The notes under the pieces: model-generated | What the model saw: only the letters and a program-made list of their open reading frames with translations | The model's database searches: none | What the model was told of the DNA's origin: nothing | In this document: positions 22,011 to 34,167 of the stretch, piece by piece | How the letters are laid out: the number at the start of each line of letters is the position of its first letter | Position numbering within the stretch: the first letter of the stretch is position 1 | Program-made: the position numbers and the translations under genes | Assembly (NCBI GenBank): GCA_026936325.1 | Contig: JAPTHN010000001.1 | Location: forward strand, 9,146,160-9,210,159 | DNA: 64,000 bases | Reading direction: 5' to 3' | DNA from: Platynereis dumerilii | Taxonomy: Eukaryota; Annelida; Polychaeta; Phyllodocida; Nereididae

Positions 22011-22924
22011 TATCATGTCTAGCAGCATACAATATGTCATGAAGGTGAAAATAAACAAACTAATTAAATTACTTAAGGTACTAATGAAATAAGAAGATTA
22101 GGAGACCAACAGAAAACTGTCAATGACGTGGCAGAGCCAGTTTGCAAATTGAAAAAGAAGAAATTAACTTCTCAAGTGGACCGTCAATCTGCAAAGAGCT
22201 ATAATTTTTTGCTCTTCGACCAAAATCACCGGAATGGTGTTTCAATACAGCGAAAGCTTGCCACAACAGCAGCAACAGGGCTACTTTGTGAATAGGAATT
22301 CTAGCCAGACGGTGGAAGAATATTCAATTAACTTCATTCATTATGCAAAGCAAACACTTGGCAATTTGTGAGACAGGCAAGATGTTTGAATTGTCAAGAG
22401 ATGCATCTCATGACATGATGAATATTAGGAGTAAAAATTCCATTCCATTTCACCTTTAGATTGGGTTTGGCCTTACAGAGTAACTGTATTTAAGAATTTA
22501 AACTGAAACACATTTCCCATATTAAGACCCTTTTCTCAGTGTTGAAATGTGTTATAATATACTATTTATCTTGCATAAAAATACGTTATACATCAAAATG
22601 AAAGAATTTAACAGATATATAATCTCTTGCCTTGTTTTGGTGGAAAAAACTTCTCCAGTAGGCCTAATCTCGAAAATTGTAATCATAATTTCTGCTAGGT
22701 ACATAGATTTCTTTGCGACCACAAAAGAAATAATTAAAGATGATATTTCCATAAGATAAGTAGATTTCTGTAGTGAAAAACTCGTAAATTGAAGTTCCTT
22801 CCTCTTCAATATCTGATGGTAACTTCGTTTTTGGAATGGTGGCTATAGCCTAAATGGCTAGTCTTACTTGTCACTAGTATAATATCAATAGTACCATGTT
22901 CTGACTGATCCGTTTATCTTCTTC
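22011..22924. other. No feature recognised
   Basis: AT-rich; overlapping 70-85 codon ORFs on both strands at 22547-22809 are mirror images of each other and show no domain. Confidence 0.35.
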
Positions 22925-23042
22925 TAGACAGAAAAAAGGTCACTTTTGAACTCAGTCAATCAAAGAAATTCTTACAAATGCGATATTTGCAAGGACGTCT
23001 CTGATTGGTTGATTCCAAAAATGACCTATTTTCTATTCAGAC
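22925..23042. repeat. Hairpin, ~45-bp arms
   Basis: TCTAGACAGAAAAAAGGTCA at the left is mirrored by TGACCTATTTTCTATTCAGA at the right, and TCAATCAAAGA by TCTCTGATTGGTTGA. Probably a short MITE. Confidence 0.65.
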
Positions 23043-23213
23043 GAGGTCAGCAGGCTCAGTCATGGCACGTTTGAATAATGTAAATACAAGATACAAGTAA
23101 AGAACGCACTATTAGTCTTAGGCCAGTTGTATAATGTGTCATTCCTATGAAGTGAAGGCATAACATGGTATCCAATTACCCTTATACAATCTTAACAATG
23201 AGAGCAGCTGTTT

Positions 23214-23880
23214 TTGTTGCAAAAATATTGTATTTATTACAGATTGAAATTTCTAATTACTAGAGAAGATTGGAGTGCTATGATTCAAGATTCCCCAAAG
23301 CTCAGAACTTATGCGTTGTATAAAAATGAACTTGGTATTGAGCTATATCTAGAAACAATTGCTAATAAAGGTTATAGATCCATGCTTGCACAGTTTCGAT
23401 TGGGTGTACTGCCCCTTGCTATAGAGACAGGCCGATTCCAGAATATTCCATTAGAAAATCGTTTATGTAGATATCGATATCTTGAGGATGAAATTCATTT
23501 CTTGTTGTATTGTCAAGCATATGATGATTTGAGAGCAGTCTTATTAGATCATGTTTTACAGATAGAGCCGGGTTATATTTTTTTGAACGTAGCTCGAGGA
23601 TAAGCTTGTTTTGTTGATGTCGAAAAATGTTGTAAAATATACTGCTAAATTTTTATTTGATGCTATACAAAGAAGGAGGGAATGCATTTATACACAATAA
23701 GAAAATATTATGTATTAAGTTGAAATTGTGAAAGTTGTAATTTTGTATGTCCTTTTTGTATGTATATGTGTTTCACTTGTGTGTCCTTTATAAAGCTTTT
23801 TGTGACTTGTAAGCCCTTTGTGGGCTGGGTGCTTCGAAACATGTCAATAAAGATTTTCTAACTCTAACTCTCTGTGTAAA
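23214..23880 (+). mobile_element. LINE copy B, 3' end
   Basis: The frame at 23240-23600 has WSAMIQDSPKLRTYALYKNE, RLGVLPLAIETGR, NRLCRYRYLEDEIHFLLYC and AYDDLRAVLL, closely following LINE copy A. The first Cys pair of the knuckle is damaged (CRY for CxxC). The 3' UTR contains the same AAGCCC-6-GGGCTGGGTG hairpin (23811-23830) and TCAATAAAGA, but the tail is (TAACTC)n, not (CTGT)n. Confidence 0.85.
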
Positions 23881-23961
23881 ACATCTTTTCAAACTGACTG
23901 TTTTGTTGATGTTGAATGTTGTTCGTACTAAAGCGTAACAGTTCTTTTCTGTTTACACAGT

Positions 23962-24165
23962 AAGGGGACGACCATTAGATATTTGGGTGGGGGACAGGGA
24001 GTTTTTGTTTATGGCTTATTTAATAAACGGTAAAAGCGAAAGTTGTTACTTATTTCGAGTGTGCGATGTCCTCAAATCCTCTTTCCCAAATCAAACAACA
24101 CCACGTTTTAAAAGAAATATTCCAACCAGAAATGATTTATTTCAATACTGCCCAGAGATAAACAT
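23962..24165 (+). mobile_element. Fragment of the MITE family at 51474-51897
   Basis: GTAAGGGGACGACCATTAGA and a following TGGGTGGGGGACAGG resemble the left end of the 51474 element, and GAAATGATTTATTTC near 24130 resembles its internal GAAATTATTTATTTC words. Right end missing. Confidence 0.45.
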
Positions 24166-24167
24166 AC

Positions 24168-24480
24168 TGAAACTTAAGGTGCCTGCCTGCTCTGCTGAAG
24201 GTCTTTGCCTGCATGGGTTCAAACCCCAGTTGGGGAACCCGGAATTTTCAGTGGACCTTCATGAGCAAAAACTCCAGCTGGATGTCCTTTGGATGAGACA
24301 TTAAATTGGCATCCCCTTGTATCAATCAGTCTCTATGTTGGGCAAGTATAAGATCCCTCACATGGGGTAAATTTGTAACAATTGACTTTTGAGGACTCTC
24401 ACTCTATCTGCCATCTCATTAATCAACTCTCATGAGCACCAGAACTGAGCTTAGAGGGCTTCACTTACCATATCTATCTA
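24168..24480 (+). mobile_element. tRNA-derived SINE, family A
   Basis: Best-preserved family A copy. The tRNA-like head ends with a B box GGGTTCAAACCCC (24219-24231); the body has GGATGAGACATTAAATTGGC, GGGCAAGTATAAGATCCCTC and ACATGGGGTAAATTTGTAAC; the tail is (TATC)n. The tail is interrupted at 24480 by a mariner-like element and resumes at 25487. Family copies: 2705, 39425, 43430, 57930, 59635 and 59875. Confidence 0.85.
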
Positions 24481-25484
24481 CGAGGGGTGTCCCAAAAGTT
24501 CTGACCAATTTTTTTGGCAGACCTTTCTATTTGAATTAGCTGTGTGAAATTTTCACAGAATCAATTTCAGGTATTTCACTATCCATTTTGAAAATATGGC
24601 ACCTGTTCGAACATTTTAAATATCTTTTCTGTTGCCATGGAAACAGAAGGTCAGTGCACCCAGCGCAGCTCAATTTTTTAGGCCAAATTCAAGTGTCTAG
24701 GCTTGTAAATAACCAAGGAATTTACTGTAAATATGCAATGGATGATCATGAAAAATATTATTTGGGAACCTAACAGTATCTCAAAGTTTTTCATTTACAT
24801 TTAAAGTCACTGTGGATCAGTTTAACCCATGTGCTGAGGCGATCACCTGGGTCCTCCAAACTGGGCTGTTCCTAAATTGTGGAATTTCAGTGTATTTGGA
24901 GACTGCTTCATTTCTCGTTATGACTATTATTTCTTTAATTTTTGCACTGGTATATAAATTTTAGTATCACACAAAGTTACAGAAGGCCAAATCTGGTAAT
25001 TAAGGCAGATGAGATTGGGTTTTGAACCTAACGTTCTTGAGCACTGCCTCTTGACAGCAGATTGTTTCAGCCAAACCATCTCAAGCGCTGTTAGGCAACT
25101 GCTGGAAAACGCCTTTGGTAATTGCCTCAGTTGATCAGGTTGAAATATAAATAAATGTTTATGATCTAATGGAAGATATCTTGAAAGACTGCAAGCTTAT
25201 CAGGAAATACATTTTCTTGCAATCATTTGCTTTTTTTCTATAAATTCTCTGACTTTTAACACAGCTAATTTGCTGAATTTCGTCTGAGAAATTGAGCTGC
25301 GCTGGGTGCACTGACCTCTCGTAACCACGGTAACAGAACAGTAACTTAAACACTTCTTACAGTCTTGATTTTTTCAAAATAGATGGTCAAATACCTGAAA
25401 TTTATTCTGTGAAAATTTCATTTAGCTATTTCAAATAGAAAGGTCTGCCAAAAAAATTGGTCAGAACTTTTGGGACACCCCTCG
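24481..25484. mobile_element. CGAGGGG-type mariner-like element in a SINE tail
   Basis: Ends CGAGGGGTGTCCCAAAAGTT on both strands, TA target duplication (24479-24480, 25485-25486). Inverted homology spans about 290 bp on each side (CTGACCAATTTTTTTGGCAG, GCTGCGCTGGGTGCACTGAC). Each arm has an X-box-like palindrome exactly 150 bp from the end: GTTGCCATGGAAAC at 24631-24644 and GTAACCACGGTAAC at 25321-25334. The middle (24800-25140) has no readable transposase. Confidence 0.85.
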
Positions 25485-25493
25485 TATCTATCC

Positions 25494-25527
<34 letters not shown>

Positions 25528-25529
25528 AG

Positions 25530-25579
<50 letters not shown>

Positions 25580-25640
25580 ATATATATATCTATCTATATA
25601 TCTATATATCTATATATCTATCTATATATCTCTGGCTGTC
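25485..25640. repeat. (TATC)n/(TATA) microsatellite
   Basis: Perfect TATC runs with later TATATATC variants. It is the continuation of the family A SINE tail. Confidence 0.95.
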
Positions 25641-28010
25641 TTGAATAAGATATATATTGAATTTATAGATCTACTGATATGAACATTTGTAAAATAAACA
25701 AATAAAATAACAATTATCATGGACAGCATTTTCTGTCATCTTACATCCTATAAAATAAATTTCTGTTTTGCCTATATAATTAGCTTTATGAAGGTATAAA
25801 TATAGGCCTACTATGGGAGATATAGGCCGAATCATCCATTTAATGTGTCATGTTATTTTTCAATAGACGAGTGTGAAACTGCATGGAAGAACAATGAAAA
25901 GCTGAAAACACGACCGTGACAAAAACAATTCAACACCTACTCTACAATGTGGGCTTTCACTGTTCGGAGTAGAGCAAACTAATAAACTGAAAAAGTTCTT
26001 TGTCATTTTAGGAGGAGAAACGGAAACCCTTGAACTGCATTATTTTTGCTCACAAACTTAGTTAACAACCTGTAATGGCACTTCTGGGATGGGTGGTAAT
26101 GCTGTAGAATTATTGTTCAGGGCGTTTGTAGCACCTTGAGGGTTTTAGACAGATTGTTCTATGCCTCGAGGCATTGTAAACCCAGATGAATTTCCATTTT
26201 ACAGTAGGCTAATGCATGTAATTCACTTCAGTCAGGAAATGCTTATTTTTTAGCCGATGCCCAGGCCCTTAGCAATACAAGATATGTGAAGTAACTTACT
26301 TGCCATAGGCGGATATATGTTCACCACCAAGAGTCCACCAGGTGGATTTGTCAAACATGTGTGAAGACACATCATCAAAGTTTGTGCACTTTTGGGGAAA
26401 CCCTGGGCTAAATTTAGACATGTTGGGGAAATGTCAGTGTGACCTTGCTGAAGCTGAGATTCCCAGAAAAGGCCACAACTACATTGTGGCTCTTTTCATG
26501 GAGCAGAGGAGATCTTTTAGAGCTGCCAATAGCACAGATCATCTGTCAGATGGTTAAATAAATATAATAGACAGACAGAAGATCTGGTATAGGTAGAAAG
26601 GCTATGAAAGAGATCAGACATGAAGGAACTTGCAGCATTGAATTGAAGCTGTGAATAGAATTCTCATCAACTCCTCAACAAATCTCTTTTAAAAATCCCA
26701 TTATCTAGCAAAACAAATTATAACTACAAATATCGGCTATATTTTTTTCCGAAAAAATTTTTCTTGTTAATGGATGTTTCACATGTTGGTGAAAAATTAT
26801 CACACATTTGGCTCATTCATTAGGCCCCCTATAGTGTTAGACATAAAAAAATGTTGACTTGACGCCATAAAATGATTCTTTATACTTTACAAGAGCTGAT
26901 CAATTTGTTAATGAATAAAATATCCTATTACAACTATAACTTGAGTATTTTTTGCCCTTCACTTTAGAACTATCTTGTCTCCTTTTGAGGTAATAATTGT
27001 AATTATGTCAATGTCGTATTTTTTTCTGTTCTATTTCATTCTATGATAATCTCTATCATTCTAATAATCTTTCAAGTCGACATCAATTGCTTAGATAAAT
27101 TTCATTGCGTTCATATAATTATGAAACATCCCTTCTAAAATGCGGTTTGAAAGCATCAACATATATGCAGTCGTTTGACGATTCTATTTAGACCCCGCCC
27201 CTCCACGTTGATTGACAGATGCCAAAATTGTCAATAATTCTGTTAAAACAATAATATTATTGTTTTATCAATTGTTTTATTGGATATTATGCAACATTCA
27301 GCTGACTAATTCAACTTAACTGCTTTTCCAATTTATCTCGAAATTTGTTGATAGTTTGGATCTTAAAAGCTCTCAATATTACGTAATGTAACAAGATGTT
27401 TCGACTTAAGGCACGTGCCAGATGTTTTATTAAATTTCTTATACCACTGTTTGCTTTTTCTGGCCAATCAGAAGGCAGGATTTCGCTCTGATATAATGCA
27501 TATCACAGCTCATACACCTGACCATGATATTGCATGCTTGGCTGACTACAAGTTGACAAAATTGGAGGAAACACTGAAACAAAACTGACCAAAACAGGAT
27601 TAAAACTGAACAACACAGACAGTAAACAAGGTGGAAGATTGTATCAAATGTAACTGGTCTCAATAAAAAGGCTGTATTCACTCTTTTTTATACCAATATC
27701 TGAAATAATGATCAAATTTAAGGTCACTTGATAAAATAGTTCATTTGGGATAGGCAAGCTGCAAAAGAAAATAGCGGAGCAGCAGACCAACAATTTTGCC
27801 CCCATTTGGCAAGCTCAAAGAATTATTTTTTCTTCTTAATTCGGGGGCTGCCGCCCCCGAACCCCTGCTTCTTCTTATTTCGGGGGCTGCTGCCCCCGAA
27901 CCCCTGCTTCTTGCTTTCTGTTATTTTTCAAATGTTTTTCATAACTTCAAAATAACATTTGCTAAGCGACTGTAATAATCAACCTCCCCAAAGATACCTT
28001 GGCTGAGACG
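25641..28010. other. No gene recognised over 2.4 kb
   Basis: AT-rich, without ORFs above 80 codons. Two direct 45-bp copies of a GC-rich palindrome (CGGGGGCTGCCGCCCCCGAA with flanking CCCCTGCTTCTT) lie at 27838-27912. The - strand frame 27439-27681 is Cys/Leu-rich but matches nothing known to me. Confidence 0.4.
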
Positions 28011-28016
28011 GCTGCA

Positions 28017-28155
28017 CTATCTATCTATCTATCTATCTATCTGTCTATCTATATCTATCTATAAAATTAATCTATGAAATTAATGTATTGTGGTATTTCT
28101 ATATATGTATCTATCAATCTTTCTATCTATGTTTCCATCTATCTTTCTATCTACA
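28017..28155. repeat. (TATC)n microsatellite, degenerate
   Basis: About ten clean TATC units then interrupted TCTATCTTTCTATC variants. Confidence 0.9.
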
Positions 28156-28513
28156 AATTTAACTTATTGTATTATTTCCTGAGAACAAAGAATTCTGACC
28201 TGTTGCCTTCAGGGCTGCCAACCATCAAATGAACTGAGGAACATGAATGTGCAAAAAATACAAAGAAATGTTGTCAAACAAAAAGGATTGAAGGCAAACA
28301 AAGAGATTTAAATTAATTTGTTTTGTACTTAGTGGTATAAGTTAAATAAAGCCCTCGGATATATTGCATATCGTCACAAACGAGGGCGTTATCTATTACT
28401 TAAAGGGCCAAACAGAATCTCAAAGGTCACGTTAAAATTGAAAGCCAACCCGCATTTTGGTTTGAATTTCTCCTTTCTTAGAATTTCTAACTTAAGTTCC
28501 CAGTATATTGGTA

Positions 28514-28930
28514 CTACTGGGCTGTTATTGATTTATTAATTAGGCTTGTGTCTCTGATGGCGTGGACTATTCCAATGTTTGTTCCAATTAAAGTTCTTAC
28601 TAATTGTTCCACATTTATGGAGGCTACTTTCACATTATAAAATTGACAGGACAACAAGTTCACTGTCAACCAGTTTGAGTAATTTAATGACATGATATCA
28701 TGTAGATCTACGGGATTTATCTTGAGTTGCCTCCTGCATACGAAATGTAAAATCCTGTCAATTACAAAATGGATCGAGACACTTTCAGATAGGATAAAAT
28801 TGATTATTGGTAAAACAAACTGATAATATAAACTATAGATGGAGTCCTTAGATAATTTCAAAAGTTTACAGGAAGCTTTTAAACTCACTATTATAAATAA
28901 TTCTTTTTTAGAAATATCATGGGCGTAGCC
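28514..28930 (-). mobile_element. Possible LINE reverse-transcriptase fragment
   Basis: The - strand frame (124 codons) contains FVLPIINFILSES and IDRILHFVCRRQLKIN followed by YSNWLTVNLL, which vaguely follow the post-catalytic RT pattern (VLPxxxY..., AARxVxxxx, LxWLPVxxR) of CR1/L2-type LINEs. No catalytic YxDD is present. This could equally be random. Confidence 0.3.
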
Positions 28931-29414
28931 TAAAGCAAGCTAAGGGGAGGAAAGTCAACATCCCTTAACAAAAAAAAAATCTTTTAAAAAACATGCACCA
29001 GGATATATTATATTGCTAGAGATGGAATTTACTGGAAAACCCCAATTATTCCAACATTTTGATCAAAAGTGTAGTGTACAATTAAAGAATTTTGAAGCCT
29101 GATATTTTGTGAAGTGAGTTTTGTTATTTATAAAGGCCAGTAAAGGATTTGCTTTGACACAAGTGGAGTGCCACACCGATGCAGAGATTAACTTCACTTT
29201 GATGCAGAACGACTTCATTTTCTCACAAATATATATAGGCCTATACAAGCTTGTGTTGAAAGGGATGGAGGGCATGGGACAAACCTTGCAGGTGCTGCCC
29301 TTTTGTGCATTGTGAAGGAATTAACTTACGACTAATTATCAACAATAGCATAGTACCCGTGAGAAGCCCTCCCTGGCTCCCTCGCTCAATTGGAGTCCGA
29401 GGGAAAACAGAACA

Positions 29415-29545
29415 ACAATCACTCATATGTAAATGGCACTGCCATGAAATTCGCGCAGCATAGGCCATGATAGTGGAACTCTCCTTTTTCCAGCTCTCCT
29501 GTGTTGACGAGCAGAATAAAACTATTTCCGGGAACAAGCTGCCAT
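29415..29545. repeat. Dispersed repeat fragment shared with 30258 and 35985
   Basis: Its left half (GGCACTGCCATGAAATTCGC) recurs in direct orientation at 35992-36016. Its right half (AGCTCTCCTGTGTTGACGAG, TAAAACTATTTCCGG) recurs inverted at 30258-30325. So three fragments of one element lie within 7 kb. Confidence 0.75.
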
Positions 29546-29691
29546 TTTGTACCATTACTGAGTCAACGGAGCTGGCATTCCAGGCCCCAGGGCACTTTTA
29601 ATCCATTGAAAACATTACGGATTTGCATTGCCGAGTCTTAAATGGAATGTTTAGCATGGATTGCCACCATATTCCACCCTAGACCGAATCA

Positions 29692-29925
29692 TCAGTCTCT
29701 TTCGCTTCGTGCATTTCCGTGGTGGGGCGGGGCTTGTGAGGTCTCATAGTGAGATTCATGTGAGCCTCTTGTGAGCTTTCTGTGAGCTCTCTGTGAGCCT
29801 TTTCTGAGGTCAACTCCGCAGCCTGAACTTTCTGTGACCTCTGCAGGGTGAACTTCCTCTGACTTCAAATCACCCTCATTAACCTCTTCAAGAGTTAGAT
29901 AAATACACATACAGAATAGCAAGTT
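29692..29925. other. Short GTGAGC-rich repeat and - strand ORF, unassigned
   Basis: TGTGAGC(T/C) is repeated about five times at 29758-29802. The - strand 76-codon frame is hydrophilic; there is no splice or family evidence for an exon. Confidence 0.3.
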
Positions 29926-30257
29926 TGTTCACTCATTTTATTAGTCAAATAACATTGCTGGATGGGGGGGGGAGGGTGAGGTTTCATTCAATCCTCTCCA
30001 TTCCTGTAGTCTAACCCATAAATATCAACCATCAACCTGAAACATGAAATAAATATAATACAAATAAACGTACGTGCTACATATATCAGCAGTTTGAATA
30101 ATGTCCAATAAATAGGCTGAATTATCTTATACATCTTATGCTATGAGTGTGGTTGATACATATTATCTAATCATTCAAAAGCACATGGTCAATATACTAC
30201 AGAAACTTTGTTACGGACCTTAGAAACCCCGGCTCCATTGTAAATTCCCAGGCTGAT

Positions 30258-30475
30258 GTTTCCGGAAATAGTTTTATTCTGCTCGTCAACACAGGAGAGC
30301 TGGAAAAAGGAGAATTCCACTAACGCCCGCTATTGTCATAGAACTACTGCATTTATATCTTCAACTTTCCATGCATCTTTTTTAAGGACTGGGAAAATGG
30401 GCAGATAGATAGAATAGATAGATCTATAGATACGATTAGATAGATAGATAGATAGGCAGATAGACAGATAGATAG

Positions 30476-30507
<32 letters not shown>

Positions 30508-31085
30508 TGCACTGACAGTTGTGTAGGCCTAATTTAAATCTGTGTTAAATTGGGATCTACAAATTTGGATCTATTATGTTATATTGTTGATGTCACATAA
30601 CTGAGATCAATAAAACAATAGCTATTCAGAGATGTCTGTTTACTATTAGACTGTTACATAATTTGTTGATAGTTAATGAAGATTATGTAACCTTAAGTGT
30701 TGTTATGATTTCTTACTTGGTGAGCCATTTAAGTCATTAACTTTTGTGTTGACTTTTAATTTTCAGTCACTTCCTACAATCAGGGGTATGGAAATAATTA
30801 TTTCCAATGTTGATACACATGTTGATTTAAATCCCTGAAATATGTCATTGGAGGTTGTTATATGACAAGACTGAAATTTTAAAGCTATTTTGGAAGATAT
30901 TTGAGGTATTTAATTATTTACCAAACTAAACTCTGACTAAACTACTAGCTCCACTTTTATGGCAACTACAGGCACTTCCTGTTCAGGCAGTCACTGTAGA
31001 CAGGAGCACCACACAGAATGAGCTGTCCTTGTGCTAAGTGATCTTCGCTCATGGCTGCCTTCGGCAGCCATGAGCTGCACTCATA
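30258..31085 (+). repeat. ~800-bp duplicated unit, copy 1
   Basis: From TGTCATAGAACTACTGCATT at about 30336 to the terminal hairpin CATGGCTGCCTTCGGCAGCC at 31050-31072, it is nearly identical to 35985-36800. It includes a GATA microsatellite (30403-30508). The preceding 30258-30330 belongs to the 29415 repeat. Non-coding; probably a transposon-like unit with a 3' hairpin CATGGCTGCC/GGCAGCCATG. Confidence 0.9.
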
Positions 31086-31369
31086 CTACAGTAGAGAAGA
31101 TTGATAGGCATGCTTAAATGAGGAATAAGTGGATTGGTAATACGTATAATTAGAAAAGTTTGAGAAAGCACAGCCACTTATGGTTGTTGTAAGACGTGAA
31201 ATGAAGTTGCTTGCAAATTTGTAGTTGCGGGCATTGAGTAGTTTGGGAGGAGTAGCGTAAAGCATCCATGAATTAAGGGTATGATGATGATGATTCGGAT
31301 ATTTAGAGTAGTGCAATGGCCTTGAAAAGGGGAGAGTTCTGCCTTGAAGGCCAAAGGAATACCACACCT
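31086..31369. other. No feature recognised
   Basis: A 93-codon - strand ORF here is low-complexity (His/Ser/Tyr-rich) and has no family match that I can see. Confidence 0.3.
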
Positions 31370-31590
31370 CTAGCTGTCAGCCAATCACCTGCCAGTATTT
31401 CAGGGCAATAATTCCCACATACTTTGTTGTCCAGTTATCCTCTCCTGTTTGACTGTCTGAGTGTTTGTCTCATGGTATAAGCCAGTTATTCACCATGGGA
31501 TCAGGAAAAATGTGTTCATCACACCTTGGTGGGCTACCCTCTGGTGATAAATCACATATCCCGCCCCCCCCCCCGTGGTAAATAACCTAT
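31370..31590 (-). repeat. Dispersed repeat, family also at 2430-2655
   Basis: Reverse-complement match to 2430-2655: CCTGATCCCATGGTGAATAA, GGACAACAAAGTATGTGGGA and TGATTGGCTGACAG. A C-run at 31562-31575 interrupts the 5' side. Confidence 0.7.
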
Positions 31591-32129
31591 ACATGTCAGC
31601 GTGGTAGCTAATATACCCTACATTGAGAGAAAGGTCCAGAGCTTTTCTGGTCAGGATCTGTCAGGTTATAATTCTTTACCAAGCAGAAAGACAGACGTCT
31701 TTTGGCCATTCATAGCAATTTGCAGATTACATGATCAGTGTACATATAAATTTGATATTCTAGTGGCCATTGAGCCACTCTCTTTAGAAGACAGTGGAAG
31801 AAAATAATAGGATATTAACGATAATAGCTCCTAGAAAGTTTAAATTAAATTAACAGCAAACTGATATGTTTTAGTTTGAAACACTAGATTTAAGATTTCA
31901 TCCCTAGAGTGTATTTCGTTGCTTTTAGTGTGATCATATAACAGCGACTAATGTTTTTTTGTAAAGTTGAAGTCACTGGAGAAATGTGTATAATTTGGGA
32001 GAAGAGCACTGGGCTACTAACCTAATTACAGGCTGGCCACCCTGGTAACATTAGTGCTATAGGCTATTGTTGAAGGGCCTGAAACCAATTCAATGTAGAT
32101 TGCACTAAGGCATACTCGTGAGTGATTGT

Positions 32130-33320
32130 GTTACTACAGGGGAAAAAAAAGTGCAACGAAATGACAATGTGTTTGGTGCTCAAGTGGCTTTGCCATGTCA
32201 CAAATTTCCACAGATGACTGAGCACATTCAGTATATCACACTCCAAAATTATTCAAGTTAAAGTGAGACAAAACAATCTTCTACAATAATATGTTATGCT
32301 TTGAAGCAACTGTCATAAACAACTAATACTTGTTGGGACAACATAATGCATACACCTCACACATGTCCATGGGTGTACCGAAGGGGGGATGTATATTTAT
32401 TATATTATTAAAAGTCAATAGTTTCCAAGATATGCCCGTAGTAAATCTTGAAATTCAAACAAATGTTTGCCCCCCCCCCCCCCAAAAAAAAACTCTGCTA
32501 AAGATATTCTGATGCACAACTTCTGAAATGAATGAATGAATGATACAGTCAATAAATCAAACAATCTATCTCTCAATCTCAACAGTTACATTGGACAATG
32601 AAATTTACTCCTATCTTTGTGAACTCTATTAGCCAAATTACTGCAGATGACAGCAATGAGGTGAAGGCTGGTTGAATCTGCTGACCAAGCTAGATACAGT
32701 TGATCAACCCAGAGCTGGGATTAAACCTGGGACCCATTGATTGGAAGCACATGGCACTAACTACCAACTGAACTAACCCCCTCACCATGCTGGGCAAGAG
32801 GAATAATTAAATTATTACATTTTAGTTGAGAACAGATATTCTTTCCAGGTAAAAATGAATTATAATCAGGGAAATAATGCATTTGGTGAGACATTTGAAC
32901 AATGGGAAATTATTTACTTTATAGTAATGAGCTTACAACATCCACAAATTTGATTGTTTCTAAATGAAACAACACATTTTTTCTAAGAAATATTACCATC
33001 CAGAAATTATCTATCGGCCAATAATGACTGCCCAGAAAGGATTACACTGTATGTTTTTTCACCAAAACTGAACAAGAAATTATTTATTTCAGAAAACATC
33101 CAACTCCCCCCCCCCTCCTTCCCTCAAAGGTTGCCCTGTTACGTGGCATTTCATAAAAGAAAGGTGTTCCTAAAACTTATGGATTAAAGTGTTGTATTCA
33201 GCTTAGGAGATATTTACACTCAGTGCTCAGTGGTGCATAGAAAAATTGCTTGTCACAAGACCACTTGTACAACAAACCACATGGCCATTTCGTTGCACTT
33301 CTTGTTCCCCTGTAGTAAAG
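32130..33320. mobile_element. 1.2-kb element with ~90-bp inverted ends
   Basis: Left TACTACAGGGG then GTGCAACGAAATGACAATGT; right, on the other strand, TACTACAGGGG then GTGCAACGAAATGGCCATGT. Inverted homology continues through CAAGTGG and CACAAATTT-like words. CAGGGG ends suggest hAT, but an 8-bp duplication was not found. The interior holds a SINE (32570-32790), a C-run and a piece (about 32975-33130) resembling the 51474 MITE family. No transposase seen. Confidence 0.65.
32570..32790 (-). mobile_element. tRNA-derived SINE, family D
   Basis: On the - strand: GGTTAGTTCAGTTGGTAGTT (A box) then 45 nt later GGTCCCAGGTTTAATCCC (B box), a body with CTCATTGCTGTCATCTGCAG, and a GATTGAGAGATAGATTG tail. 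It is inside the 32130-33320 element. Confidence 0.75.
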
Positions 33321-34165
33321 CATGAGTTCAGTTAGCCGTCAGTTATAGCCATTCAGCTCTTGATTCTGGACATTTTGAATAATATTTTTAGCATCATATC
33401 ATCAACTCCTTCAAAGAGATTAACAGCCTTCTTCTTCTTATTATTTTTGATACAATTTCAGCTTTATTGTGAAAAGGTTTTTCTGCAATTTCTTGCCAAA
33501 AAGAGTATCATAGTTTAAGGGGACAATCATCAGAGATTCAGTGGTGACAGTTGAGGGGTAAATCAATTGTTCCATGGAAATGCCTTGACATAATGATTTA
33601 TTTTGAGTACCGGAATGTTAGTAGAAATATATATTTGTTTGCTGAATAAGACAATGCAGTGTAAGAAATTCACTTCCTGAAAATAAGTGAAGTCGACTAG
33701 TCTTGCTCAATAATGAAAGCACCAAGCAACTCTGAAGTAAGTTTGCATGAATATCTTCTTTTTTTTTATTTTTTTTTTTATTGACAGCAAATATCATATT
33801 TGATATAATTGTCATAAAAATTGGTAATACAAAATTACATAATATTATTATATTAACAGGTTCCAGCCACAGGAGTTAACGAACACAAGAATACATAAAG
33901 CAATTAAGAACATTAATTGTAATTATAATCTACATACATTGATTTTATATAAAAATAAACCCCAAACCTATAATAAACAATATCGCATCAACATAGATAT
34001 TTATAAATACACATATCAAAATGGATATTTAGAAATACAGATTTACAACTACACTTATGAGAAAGAGACATATTAAAATAATGAAACATTTGGTTTAGAA
34101 GACACAATAACTGTGGTATCACCATGTATATATTATCAAATTATCATATTCCTGTTCTAGTAATA
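33321..34165. other. Mostly unassigned; T-rich tract may mark a LINE tail
   Basis: At 33758-33782 a T-rich run is followed by TTATTGACAGCAAATATCAT, which on the - strand would be a 3' end with CAATAAA and a poly(A) tail. No ORF supports it. Confidence 0.3.
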
Positions 34166-34167
34166 TA

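Noticed and set aside
25457-25648. Ser/Ile/Tyr/Leu repeat ORFs at this and other GATA/TATC tracts
   Set aside because: Translations of tetranucleotide microsatellites.
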